Shown here piece after piece: positions 16,671-24,767 of a DNA stretch of 64,000 nucleotides. Both the position numbers and the translations under genes were made by a program. The notes below the pieces were generated by a model. That model did not search any database. It was not told where the DNA came from and was given only the letters and a program-made list of their open reading frames with translations. Source of the DNA: Bacteroides sp. M10 (GTDB taxonomy: Bacteria > Bacteroidota > Bacteroidia > Bacteroidales > Bacteroidaceae); NCBI RefSeq assembly GCF_014334015.1, contig NZ_CP060488.1:1880501-1944500 (forward strand), given 5' to 3'. Every line of letters starts with the position of its first letter. Position 1 is the stretch's first letter.

Positions 16671-19532
16671 ATGAAAAACAGTTGTTTTATAGTATTATTC
16701 CTTTTGGGAATCATTCCTTCAGCTTTCGCTCAACTCATCGGATTTGAAGAAGAAGTGCCCGAAGCATTTACAGTTTCCGGAAAGGGAGAAGTGAAAATCT
16801 CTTCTCTTTTTTACAAAGAGGGTGAAAGTAGTCTGGAATGGGACTTTCAGCCCGGTTCTACGCTGGATGTTCAAATTGCTCCTTTATCGTTGAATACGAG
16901 AAACGAGAAGCAGTTCGGCATTACCTTGTGGATTTATAATGAGAAACCACAGCAGGATTCTATTCGTTTTGAGTTTCTGAATAAGGAGGGAGAAGTCTCT
17001 TATTGGTTCTCTTATCGTTTGCAGGCAGCAGGTTGGCGGGCTTGCTGGATCTCTTTTGAGTATATGCAGGGCGACAAGAAAGATAAGAAGATCGTAGCCT
17101 ATCGACTGGTTGCCCCGCAACGGAAGGGACGTATCTTTCTTGACCGTCTGATTTTCCCGGAAAAGAAAATGAATCTTCGTACCACTCCCGACCAGCAGTT
17201 GCCTACCAATAATGGGCTGTCTAATCGTGACCTGTGGCATTGGTGTCTCGTGTGGAAATGGGAACAACAGTCGTATGATATTCCTCTGCCTTCTAAATTG
17301 ACAAGCGAGCAAAAGAAGGAACTGAAGACTATCGAACAACGTTTGACTGACTTTCTGGAAGTGAAAAAGGCTCCGCAAGGACCGATTAATGCTGCCTATA
17401 AAACATTTGAGAAAGCGGCTATCAGTCCATCCATCGCCGGAACGGGATTTATAGGAACTCCGATTGTCACTCCTGATGAACAGGACAAGAAGAAAGGAGA
17501 AATGTCATGGAACGATATTGAAACGATGCTTTCCGGTTTTGCCTATGATGCTTATTATAACCAGAACGAAACATCAAAGAAAAACTACTTTACCGTATTC
17601 GACTATGCTATCGATCAGGGATTTGCATACGGTAGCGGTATGGGCACCAATCATCATTATGGTTATCAGGTACGTAAGATATATACAACTGCCTGGCTGA
17701 TGCGTGATGCTATCTATAAACATCCTCATCGTGATGCTTATCTCTCCACATTGCGTTTTTGGGCGGCTCTGCAAGAAACTCGTCAGACATGCTCTCCAAC
17801 ACGTGATGAATTGTTGGATTCCTGGCATACGTTATTGATGGCGAAATTTATTTCCGCTATGATGTTTCCCGATGCAAGAGAACAGGCGCAAGCGTTGAGC
17901 GGATTGTCACGTTGGTTATCTTCTTCTTTGCGTTATACTCCGGGAACGATCGGTGGTATAAAGGTAGACGGTACGACTTTCCATCATGGCGGTTTCTATC
18001 CGGGATATACCACTGGAGTACTTGCGACTGTAGGAGAATATATTGCATTTACCAATGGTACAAGTTTTGAACTGACCGAAGATGCGCGCAAACACATGAA
18101 ATCAGCCTTTATTGCTATGCGCAATTATTGCAATTTCTATGAATGGGGCATCGGAATCAGTGGCCGTCATCCTTTTGGAGGGAAGATGGGAAGCGATGAT
18201 ATCGAAGCATTTGCCAATATAGCTTTATCCGGCGATTTGTCCGGTCAGGGAAATACGTTTGATCGTGGTCTGGCTGCTGACTATTTACGTCTGATACGCA
18301 ATAGTGATACTCCGAATGCGCGTTTCTTCAAGAAGGAAGGTATTCAACCGGCACAGGCTCCACAGGGATTCTTCGTTTACAACTATGGTTCGGCAGGCAT
18401 TTTCCGTCGTGCAGATTGGATGGTGACATTGAAAGGATATACCACTGACGTATGGGGTTCTGAAATTTATACGAAAGATAACCGTTACGGACGTTATCAG
18501 AGTTATGGCTCCGTGCAGATTATGGGGAAAGGAAATCCCGTGTCACGTGCCGGAAGCGGTTTTGTGCAGGAGGGATGGGACTGGAACCGTTTGCCGGGTA
18601 CAACTACCATTCATTTGCCTTTCGATTTGCTTGATAGCCCATTGAAAGGAACGACTATGGCACGCTCCAAAGAGAATTTCTCCGGAAGCAGTTCTTTAGA
18701 TGGTAAAAATGGAATGTTCGCTATGAAATTGGCAGAACGGGATTATGAGAATTTCACACTAGACTTTGTGGCCCGTAAATCCGTTTTCTGTTTTGATAAC
18801 CGGATGGTTTGCCTGGGAACAGGTATTTCGAACTCCAATGCGGATTATCCTACGGAAACGACTCTTTTCCAGACAAAATATAATGGTAAGGAGCCCAAAG
18901 TAGGAGAGGATAACTATTGGCTTCATGATGGTTATGACAATTATTATCATGTAGTGGACGGAACCGTTCGCGCACAGGTGGCAGAACAGGAATCACGGCA
19001 TGAAAAGACGCGTGAAATAACCAAAGGAAAATTTTCTTCTGCCTGGATAGAACATGGCAAGGCGCCGAAAGAGGGGACTTATGAATATATGGTATTGATA
19101 CAGCCTTCTGCTTCCGATCTCGACGAACTGCGCAAAACTCCTGCATACGAGGTGTTGCAACGGGATCAGACTGCTCACGTTGTTTATGATAAAAAGACTG
19201 GTATCACGGCGTATGCTGCTTTTGAAGCTTATCAGCCTGCCACTGATAAAGTGTTCGTGGCTATTCCTGCGGAAACAATGGTGATGTATGCAAAAGAATC
19301 TGATAAGGGGATCCGTTTAAGCGTCTGTGATCCGAATCTGAATATAGAAGAGAAGACGTATACAACGAAAGAACCCAGTCGTCCTATTACTAAGGAGATA
19401 CGGCTTAAAGGGCATTGGACATTGACAAGTCCGATGGAAAATGTCCGGTTGGAACAGCAGGGAGATCAGACCGTACTGACGGTAACTTGTCTGCATGGAC
19501 AGCCGATTGAAATGTTCATGGAAAATAAATAA
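16671..19532 (+). CDS. PL8 chondroitin sulfate ABC-type lyase
   Basis: A 953-residue secreted lyase (signal peptide to AFA-QL; the upstream TTG at 16659 is not needed). Domains in order: N-terminal beta-sandwich (about 22-165), (alpha/alpha)5 catalytic toroid (about 180-530) and antiparallel beta domains (about 540-953). It strongly resembles chondroitinase ABC: TNHHYGYQVR (His328-His329 and nearby Tyr), DGTTFHHGGFYPGY, GRHPFGG (Arg499) and SEIYTKDNRYGRYQS, which holds the conserved catalytic Glu. It eliminates uronic-acid linkages in chondroitin/dermatan sulfate or hyaluronan to give unsaturated products for the GH88 enzyme. A bidirectional terminator follows. It is likely in one unit with the sulfatase, 113 bp upstream. 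Confidence 0.93.
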   Translation: MKNSCFIVLFLLGIIPSAFAQLIGFEEEVPEAFTVSGKGEVKISSLFYKEGESSLEWDFQPGSTLDVQIAPLSLNTRNEKQFGITLWIYNEKPQQDSIRFEFLNKEGEVSYWFSYRLQAAGWRACWISFEYMQGDKKDKKIVAYRLVAPQRKGRIFLDRLIFPEKKMNLRTTPDQQLPTNNGLSNRDLWHWCLVWKWEQQSYDIPLPSKLTSEQKKELKTIEQRLTDFLEVKKAPQGPINAAYKTFEKAAISPSIAGTGFIGTPIVTPDEQDKKKGEMSWNDIETMLSGFAYDAYYNQNETSKKNYFTVFDYAIDQGFAYGSGMGTNHHYGYQVRKIYTTAWLMRDAIYKHPHRDAYLSTLRFWAALQETRQTCSPTRDELLDSWHTLLMAKFISAMMFPDAREQAQALSGLSRWLSSSLRYTPGTIGGIKVDGTTFHHGGFYPGYTTGVLATVGEYIAFTNGTSFELTEDARKHMKSAFIAMRNYCNFYEWGIGISGRHPFGGKMGSDDIEAFANIALSGDLSGQGNTFDRGLAADYLRLIRNSDTPNARFFKKEGIQPAQAPQGFFVYNYGSAGIFRRADWMVTLKGYTTDVWGSEIYTKDNRYGRYQSYGSVQIMGKGNPVSRAGSGFVQEGWDWNRLPGTTTIHLPFDLLDSPLKGTTMARSKENFSGSSSLDGKNGMFAMKLAERDYENFTLDFVARKSVFCFDNRMVCLGTGISNSNADYPTETTLFQTKYNGKEPKVGEDNYWLHDGYDNYYHVVDGTVRAQVAEQESRHEKTREITKGKFSSAWIEHGKAPKEGTYEYMVLIQPSASDLDELRKTPAYEVLQRDQTAHVVYDKKTGITAYAAFEAYQPATDKVFVAIPAETMVMYAKESDKGIRLSVCDPNLNIEEKTYTTKEPSRPITKEIRLKGHWTLTSPMENVRLEQQGDQTVLTVTCLHGQPIEMFMENK

Positions 19533-19603
19533 TTAGTGAATAAGATAAGAGGAAACAAGAATTTAAAGAGAGGGTATTAGTTATCATGTTTCTATGAAAA
19601 AAG

Positions 19604-19637
19604 AGAAGACCGGTTCGTGGTGAGCCGGTCTTCTTTG
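19604..19637. terminator. Bidirectional terminator between PL8 and cysS
   Basis: GC-rich stem AAGACCGGTTC / GAGCCGGTCTT (19606-19616 with 19622-19632, one wobble), preceded by A-rich and followed by TCTTT sequence. It serves the convergent PL8 (plus) and cysS (minus) transcripts. Confidence 0.8.
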
Positions 19638-19672
19638 TATGTACAAGGTGCGTTGAGCACTTTCTTTTCTTG

Positions 19673-21154
19673 TTACTTATTCAGTCTCCATTCGAAACCG
19701 TCTTTGGTATCTTTGATTTCAAATCCGAGTGCTGTCAGTGTGTTGCGGATCTCATCGGAAGTAGCCCAGTCTTTGTTGGCTTTCGCTTTCATACGTTGTT
19801 CCAGTAACATATCTACTACCTTGCCGTATGCAGCTTCACGACCATCTGAAGAGCCTTTTTCTTCTTTCAATCCCATGATGTCGAAACTGAACAGATGGAA
19901 TGTTTCTTTCAGGTCTTTCAGGTCTTCGGCGGAGATGGTGGCATTGCCGGCAATGATATTGTTTATAATGCGGGCGCCTTCGAAAAGCTGTGCGATGACA
20001 ATCGGTGTATTCAAGTCGTCATTCATTGCTTCGTAGCATTTAGCGCGCAGTTCTTTCACGTTGATTCCCTCTGAAGTTGCCGATGAGGAAGTTATCTTAT
20101 CCAATGCGTCAATGGCTTCCATTAGACGTTGCAGACCCTTTTCGGATGCTTGCAGTGCTTCATTGCTAAAGTCTACCGTGCTGCGGTAATGAGCTTGCAG
20201 GATGAAGAAACGGATTGTCATTGGTGTGTAGGCTTGCGCTAGCAGCTTATGAGTACCGGTGAAGAATTCGTCCAGCGTGATGAAGTTGCCAAGTGATTTA
20301 CCCATCTTGGTTCCGTTGATGGTAATCATGTTGTTGTGCATCCAGTAGTGAACCATGTCATCGCCTTGTGAGGCTACCGATTGTGCGATTTCACATTCGT
20401 GGTGAGGGAAAATCAAGTCCATTCCTCCTCCGTGAATATCGAAGTGTTCACCCAGGTATTTGCGTCCCATAGCGGTACATTCGGCGTGCCATCCGGGGAA
20501 ACCGTCGCTCCATGGAGACGGCCAGCGCATGATATGTTCAGGTTGTGCCTTTTTCCAAAGGGCGAAGTCGGCGGGATTGCGTTTTTCGCTTTGTCCGTCG
20601 AGGTCACGGGTGGTATTTAATACGTCGTCCAGATTACGTCCGGAAAGTTTTCCGTAGTGGTAATCTTTATTGTATTTGGCTACATCGAAGTAGACGGAGC
20701 CTTCGCTTTCATAGGCGTATCCGGCATCCAAAATCTTCTGTACCAGTTGGATTTGTTCAATGATATGTCCTGAAGCATGTGGCTCAATGCTTGGAGAAAG
20801 TACATTCAACGCTTCCATTGCTTTATGATAACGGTTCAGGAAATATTGAACAACTTCCATTGGTTCCAACTCTTCCAGACGTGCTTTCTTGGCAATCTTG
20901 TCTTCTCCGTCATCGGCATCGTGTTCCAGATGACCTACGTCGGTAATATTTCGTACGTAGCGTACTTTATATCCTAGGTGGGTGAGATAGCGGAATAACA
21001 CATCGAAGGTTATAGCCGGACGGGCGTGTCCTAAATGGGCATCTCCGTAAACAGTCGGTCCACACACATACATGCCTACATGAGGTGCATGAAGCGGTAC
21101 AAACAACTCTTTCTTTCTATCTAAGGTGTTGTAAATGGTAAGTTGATGTTCCAT
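19673..21154 (-). CDS. cysS: Cysteinyl-tRNA synthetase
   Basis: A 493-residue class I aminoacyl-tRNA synthetase charging tRNA-Cys. HIGH-like motif HLGH follows the CGPTVYGDA block, whose Cys is one zinc ligand. Other family blocks are [21 protein letters not shown] (further zinc ligands) and [10 protein letters not shown], the KMSKS loop with Gly for Ser. The C-terminal helical anticodon-binding region ([24 protein letters not shown]) is intact. Full length, single gene, convergent with the PL8 gene. ATG at 21154 follows a TAACTTTG box by about 30 bp. Confidence 0.97.
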   Translation of the reverse strand: MEHQLTIYNTLDRKKELFVPLHAPHVGMYVCGPTVYGDAHLGHARPAITFDVLFRYLTHLGYKVRYVRNITDVGHLEHDADDGEDKIAKKARLEELEPMEVVQYFLNRYHKAMEALNVLSPSIEPHASGHIIEQIQLVQKILDAGYAYESEGSVYFDVAKYNKDYHYGKLSGRNLDDVLNTTRDLDGQSEKRNPADFALWKKAQPEHIMRWPSPWSDGFPGWHAECTAMGRKYLGEHFDIHGGGMDLIFPHHECEIAQSVASQGDDMVHYWMHNNMITINGTKMGKSLGNFITLDEFFTGTHKLLAQAYTPMTIRFFILQAHYRSTVDFSNEALQASEKGLQRLMEAIDALDKITSSSATSEGINVKELRAKCYEAMNDDLNTPIVIAQLFEGARIINNIIAGNATISAEDLKDLKETFHLFSFDIMGLKEEKGSSDGREAAYGKVVDMLLEQRMKAKANKDWATSDEIRNTLTALGFEIKDTKDGFEWRLNK

Positions 21155-21183
21155 AACATTTTATATTTGTTTTATTGGAACCG

Positions 21184-21191
21184 CAAAGTTA
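21184..21191 (-). promoter_or_regulatory. -7 box of cysS
   Basis: TAACTTTG on the minus strand, about 30 bp before the cysS ATG. No good -33 element was seen. Confidence 0.4.
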
Positions 21192-21552
21192 GTATAAAAT
21201 CTGAATATGCGCCCTATCTTTAATCGGTTGATTTTAAGTGTCGGGTCGTTTTTACCAGTAATGTGATTTGTTTCCCGGTATGAAACGATATAGGGCTCCG
21301 TGTGTCCGTAGGACATTTGGAGCCTTTGTTGTACGCTCTCCTTATTATGGGTATTCATCTCTCTTTTCTCTTTTTCGTATAATCTAATATTTTTGTTCGT
21401 TCTTTGTTTTTCAGTGTTTTTTGTTCATCTTCCTAGCTTCCTCCAGTCTTGTTCTTCCTTCTTTTGCCGTTTTTTCTTTCGTTTCCGTTCACTATAAGCA
21501 CTAGTAATCTTCCCCCGCCACCCATTAGATTTCAGAGGTATCCTTTAAATGC
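21192..21552. other. Gene-free region between cysS and the IS91-like element
   Basis: About 360 bp without a credible gene. It holds a two-part hairpin at 21294-21324 and a T/C-rich stretch (21360-21480). The junction between host DNA and the right end of the IS91-like element must lie here or near 21540, but I cannot place it. Confidence 0.4.
21294..21324 (+). terminator. Two-part hairpin upstream of cysS
   Basis: Outer stem GGCTCC / GGAGCC enclosing inner stem TGTCC / GGACA, followed on the plus strand by TTTG. No plus-strand gene ends here now. It may be a remnant terminator, part of the IS end, or a structured element in DNA upstream of cysS. Confidence 0.35.
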
Positions 21553-22701
21553 TTAAAATACAGATTCTTGAAGTTTTGCTTCGAACCTGTTTGGTGGTGC
21601 TCTTGTACGGGCAAATACCTCTACAGTCACCATCTGTGCCTTTCCACAATGCTTGCACAGATTATATTCTTCCCAATTCTGCTTGCACACCTCCGTCCAT
21701 ATCTTCTTTCCCCTCTTCATTGAAGAAGGCGTAACATCCATCTGTATCTGTATGTTTCTTAGTTTCTCCCTGTTACAGCCAGCCAGAAACCCATAATGGC
21801 GTATACGTACAAATCCATGCGGAAGGATATGCAGACTGTATTGATGCAGAAACTCTTCTCCTGTGAGCTCACGCTCTTTGTGCTTACCTGCCGCCCGGTA
21901 ATCTTTGTAATCAAAGGTCACAGTCCTGTCCGTCACATTCTTAATCCGGTTGTTACTGATAGCTACCCGGTGTGAGTACCTCCCCAAGTATTCCAACACT
22001 TTGCCCGCTCCACAAAAAGGCGATTTACTGTAAACGATCCATTCCGTACGGAATAGCTTCTTTCTGATCTGTGGCGTGACATCCGCCTGTCTGGTGAGTG
22101 CCGCCATAAATTTAGCTCTGAACACCTTGCTCATAGCTTTGACCGGAAACAGGAACGGGCTCTCTTTACCGGATGAGGAAAGTTTCTTCCACATACCGTT
22201 ATTGTCCAGTCCCCCACAGGGAACAATGCAATGCAAATGGGGGTGATAATGCAAATTACTTCCCCAGGTATGCAGTACGGATATCATTCCCCCCTGTACC
22301 CCTTTGTTGCGGGCAAAGGTGCTCAAAGTATCCCAAGCGGCACTGAACAGAGAGTTGTAGACAGTTCTCATGTTGCCCAATGATACCGGATCCAATGCAT
22401 CGGGCAGAGTGAAAACCACATGAAAGTATTTTACCGGAAGCAGGTCTTCCTTGCGGGCTTGTATCCATAACTCACGTTCCACTCCCTGACATTTGGGGCA
22501 ATGCCGGTTGCGGCAGCTGTTGTAGCTGACACGTATGGCACCACATTCAGGGCAGGCATCCACATGACCTCCCAGTTCAGCGGTACGGCATTGTTCCAGA
22601 TGGCCAAAAACTTTGCGAACTTGTGGGCAGGGGGCATATTTCTCATAAAACAGAGCTTTAAAGCGGGAGATTATCTGCGCAACTTCAAACTTCGTTCTCA
22701 T
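21553..22701 (-). CDS. IS91-family Y2 (HUH) transposase
   Basis: A 382-residue rolling-circle transposase. The N-terminal zinc-finger domain (about 30-85) shows paired cysteines, CPECG and CRNRHCPKCQG. The HUH motif is HYHPHLHCIVP (about 176-186), binding the catalytic metal. Downstream is the IS91/IS801-like block YLGRYSHRVAISNNRI (about 264-279), carrying candidate catalytic tyrosines. The C-terminal region has a second cysteine pair (CKHCG). The frame is intact, so it may be active. Its ATG lies inside the end of the recombinase gene, implying translational coupling. Confidence 0.92.
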   Translation of the reverse strand: MRTKFEVAQIISRFKALFYEKYAPCPQVRKVFGHLEQCRTAELGGHVDACPECGAIRVSYNSCRNRHCPKCQGVERELWIQARKEDLLPVKYFHVVFTLPDALDPVSLGNMRTVYNSLFSAAWDTLSTFARNKGVQGGMISVLHTWGSNLHYHPHLHCIVPCGGLDNNGMWKKLSSSGKESPFLFPVKAMSKVFRAKFMAALTRQADVTPQIRKKLFRTEWIVYSKSPFCGAGKVLEYLGRYSHRVAISNNRIKNVTDRTVTFDYKDYRAAGKHKERELTGEEFLHQYSLHILPHGFVRIRHYGFLAGCNREKLRNIQIQMDVTPSSMKRGKKIWTEVCKQNWEEYNLCKHCGKAQMVTVEVFARTRAPPNRFEAKLQESVF

Positions 22702-23596
22702 CCTTGTGGGGCTGATTCACTCCAGCTATTACCCTGTCAAGTGGACTAAAGGACTTTCCACCTTGCTCAAGCCGGCTTATATGAAGATAAGTCATGGTTG
22801 TAGTAATGTTCGTATGCCCCAAAAGATCCCGGATGCGTAGGAGGTTTTCACCAAACTCCAACAAATGAGTGGCGTAACTGTGACGCAGGGTATGCAAAGT
22901 ACAGGGTTTACGGATACCGGCAAGCAATACGGCTTCACGAAACAAAGTGCGGATGACTTCCTCGCTAATTGGATGCCCCGGTGTGCTGTTAAAGAGATAG
23001 AACTTGGGCTGATATCTGGAAAAGTATGCGCGCAAATCCAACAGGGTTTGCGCCGATAAAGGAACATACCGGTCCTTTTTTCCTTTGCCCTGATAAATCA
23101 ACACTTGCATGCGACGGCTGTCAATATGGGAGATTTGCATATGACGAAGTTCGCTTACCCGAAGACCGCACGAGTAAATAAGAGAAAAAATAGCTCGCGA
23201 ACGAAGACCCTCACAACTAGAGAGAAACAGAAGAATCTCCTCGCACGAAAAAACGACAGGGAGCTTCTTGGACTTGCGGATACGCGGAAGAGAAAAATGC
23301 CAGGCGGAAAGAGACATCATCTTGCGGTAGCAACGAAGGCTATAAATGGTGTGCTTGAACTTACTGATTTTACAGGAATTGCCAGAAGAAAGACAACTCA
23401 AGTAATCACGAACCTCCTCCTGACTCAAGTCTTCAGGAACTTTCTTGAAATGGAAACAAAGCGTAGCTAACTGGTGACAGTAACCGGTAATGGTACCCGA
23501 AGAATACTGTTGAACATGAAGTTCTTTACTAAACTTTTCGTACTTTTGCCTAAACTCTGGAATAGAGTCACAGGCACGCTCAATTATACTTGCCAT
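22685..23596 (-). CDS. Tyrosine recombinase of the IS91-like element
   Basis: A 303-residue phage-integrase/XerC-like recombinase. It has an N-terminal SAM-like core-binding domain (about 10-95) and a catalytic domain (about 110-290) with SCGLRVSEL (Arg), the active-site Lys region GKGKKDRYVPL, HTLRHSYATHLLE (His-x-x-Arg), LGHTNITTT (His) and YLH (nucleophile Tyr). All catalytic residues are present. Such integrases accompany IS91-type transposases in Bacteroidetes. Whether it resolves cointegrates or directs integration is not known to me. The hairpins just upstream (23656-23755) are candidate binding sites. Confidence 0.92.
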   Translation of the reverse strand: MASIIERACDSIPEFRQKYEKFSKELHVQQYSSGTITGYCHQLATLCFHFKKVPEDLSQEEVRDYLSCLSSGNSCKISKFKHTIYSLRCYRKMMSLSAWHFSLPRIRKSKKLPVVFSCEEILLFLSSCEGLRSRAIFSLIYSCGLRVSELRHMQISHIDSRRMQVLIYQGKGKKDRYVPLSAQTLLDLRAYFSRYQPKFYLFNSTPGHPISEEVIRTLFREAVLLAGIRKPCTLHTLRHSYATHLLEFGENLLRIRDLLGHTNITTTMTYLHISRLEQGGKSFSPLDRVIAGVNQPHKDENEV

Positions 23597-23655
23597 AATG
23601 AAAATGTTTTTTTGTTGGAAAATTGATTGTTACTCCAAAGTACAACAAAAAAACG

Positions 23656-23701
23656 ATCCCGCATGCAGAAAGCGAAACTTTAGCTATTACGTATGCGGGA
23701 T
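23656..23701. repeat. Long-stem palindrome upstream of the recombinase gene
   Basis: 11-bp arms (23656-23666 and 23691-23701, one G-T) around a 24-nt loop, GC-rich compared with surroundings. It may be an IS end structure or an operator of the recombinase gene. Confidence 0.5.
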
Positions 23702-23716
23702 TTAGTACAACTAACA

Positions 23717-23755
23717 GTTTCATTCCTTGAAACCAAAGGTTTCTCACCGAGAAAC
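23717..23755. repeat. Tandem GTTTC/GAAAC hairpins, possible element end or att site
   Basis: Two adjacent stems, GTTTCA-N5-TGAAAC (23717-23733) and GTTTCTC-N3-GAGAAAC (23739-23755), sharing the GTTTC arm. Paired short hairpins of this kind suit single-strand recognition by HUH transposases or tyrosine recombinases. The HAD gene ends 34 bp further right, so the element boundary is probably close. Confidence 0.4.
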
Positions 23756-23788
23756 TAAAACTCTGCCGGCATGCCTGTAAATGTTTGG

Positions 23789-24601
23789 CTATTGTTGATT
23801 GCAAAACTTCTTGATTGCTTCTGCTACACCGTCTTCTTCGTTACTTAGAGTGATGTAATCTGCTGCTTTCTTTACAGGTTCTTGAGCATTTCCCATGGCA
23901 ATCCCCAGTCCTGCAAACCTAATCATGGATAGGTCATTATATCCATCACCTATGGCTATAACTTCTTCACGCGCTACTCCTATTTCTTTTAACAGGACGG
24001 CCAAAGAAAGAGCCTTGTCGATACCTTGCGGGACTAATTCGAGAAAATAGGGTTCTGAACGGAAAACATTAATGCGACCTTGTAACCGGAGACAAAGTTC
24101 GGCTTCAAGTGGAATCAGTTTATCGGCATCTCCTACGATGAGGCATTTGGCTACGGGAAGCGTGATGTCTGTCAGGAAGTCATTTGTCTCCCGAACTGCC
24201 ATTTTATTGAGAAAGGCTTCTTTTAATACGTATGGATCTTGAGAGTTTTCGGTTATTATCTCTGCTCCGTCATAGGTTAATATACTTAGTTGATGGGTAC
24301 GGGCACATTCGTAGAGCACTGGAACAACTTCATTAGGCAACACATTTTCATATACCATCTCTTGTGTTTCCCAATTAATGATTTCTCCTCCGTTATAGGA
24401 CAGGATGAATCCACCGAATTCATTCATACGTAACTCATTAGCTAATGGCACAATACCATAAGTAGGTCGACCGGAAGCTAATACCAGTCGTATTCCTTGC
24501 TCTTGCATACGTATCAGAGTTTCCCTGTTGCGGGGAGTGATTTCCTTTTTAGAGTTGGTGAGTGTGCCGTCAAGATCGAGCACGATAAGTTTGTATTTCA
24601 T
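23789..24601 (-). CDS. Cof-type HAD phosphatase
   Basis: A 270-residue haloacid-dehalogenase-superfamily phosphatase of the Cof/type IIB group. Motif I is DLDGTL (nucleophile Asp8), motif II is the Ser in LASGRPTYG, motif III is the Lys of the KALSLAVLLKEIG segment, and motif IV is IGDGYNDLSMI. A type IIB cap lies between about 85 and 190. It dephosphorylates small metabolites such as sugar phosphates, with no precise substrate predictable. The ATG at 24601 is preferred to one at 24649, because a TATCTTTG promoter box (24620-24627) lies between them. Confidence 0.9.
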   Translation of the reverse strand: MKYKLIVLDLDGTLTNSKKEITPRNRETLIRMQEQGIRLVLASGRPTYGIVPLANELRMNEFGGFILSYNGGEIINWETQEMVYENVLPNEVVPVLYECARTHQLSILTYDGAEIITENSQDPYVLKEAFLNKMAVRETNDFLTDITLPVAKCLIVGDADKLIPLEAELCLRLQGRINVFRSEPYFLELVPQGIDKALSLAVLLKEIGVAREEVIAIGDGYNDLSMIRFAGLGIAMGNAQEPVKKAADYITLSNEEDGVAEAIKKFCNQQ

Positions 24602-24619
24602 GTAGGGTTGTTTTGGATG

Positions 24620-24627
24620 CAAAGATA
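24620..24627 (-). promoter_or_regulatory. -7 box of the HAD phosphatase gene
   Basis: TATCTTTG on the minus strand with CTTG 18 bp upstream as a weak -33 element. It sets the start codon at 24601. Confidence 0.5.
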
Positions 24628-24683
24628 AATTAAAAAAGTTTTTCTGCAAGGTGGTGGGGGAAAAGATGTGGCTTTAGCTGAAA

Positions 24684-24702
24684 TTGCACTGTGAAAGTGC
24701 AA
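24684..24702. promoter_or_regulatory. Palindromic operator-like site 1 of the AAA ATPase gene
   Basis: TTGCACT-N5-AGTGCAA. Identical half-sites and spacer length recur exactly 32 bp downstream (24716-24734). It lies upstream of the -33 region of the AAA ATPase promoter. Confidence 0.6.
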
Positions 24703-24711
24703 TTTGTTTTG

Positions 24712-24738
24712 TTATTTGCACTATTATAGTGCAAATAA
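24712..24738. promoter_or_regulatory. Palindromic operator-like site 2 of the AAA ATPase gene
   Basis: A perfect 27-bp palindrome centred on one base, containing TTGCACT-N5-AGTGCAA. Its left arm contains a TTTG (24715-24718) that could be the -33 element, and its right arm ends 3 bp before the -7 box. A bound protein would block the promoter. Confidence 0.65.
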
Positions 24739-24741
24739 TCG

Positions 24742-24749
24742 TATCTTTG
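24742..24749 (+). promoter_or_regulatory. -7 box of the AAA ATPase gene
   Basis: TATCTTTG, 18 bp before the ATG at 24768 and directly after the second palindrome. TTTG at 24715 is 23 bp away, slightly long for a -33 element. Confidence 0.5.
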
Positions 24750-24767
24750 TCTATAAACCAATGCTAT

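Larger units (their letters stand above)
21480..23760 (-). mobile_element. IS91-like element with Y2 transposase and tyrosine recombinase
   Basis: Two minus-strand genes overlapping by 17 bp: a tyrosine recombinase first, then an IS91-type HUH transposase. They lie between cysS and the HAD phosphatase gene, which otherwise would be near neighbours. IS91 elements move by rolling-circle transposition and lack terminal inverted repeats and target duplications, so the ends given are approximate. Palindromes at 23656-23755, upstream of the recombinase, may form one end (terIS or oriIS). The other end should lie between about 21330 and 21552. Confidence 0.65.

Noticed and set aside
21294-21324. T-box-like or riboswitch leader for cysS
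   Set aside because: The hairpin lies upstream of the predicted cysS promoter box (21184-21191), so it would not be in the cysS mRNA, and T-boxes are not known in Bacteroidetes.
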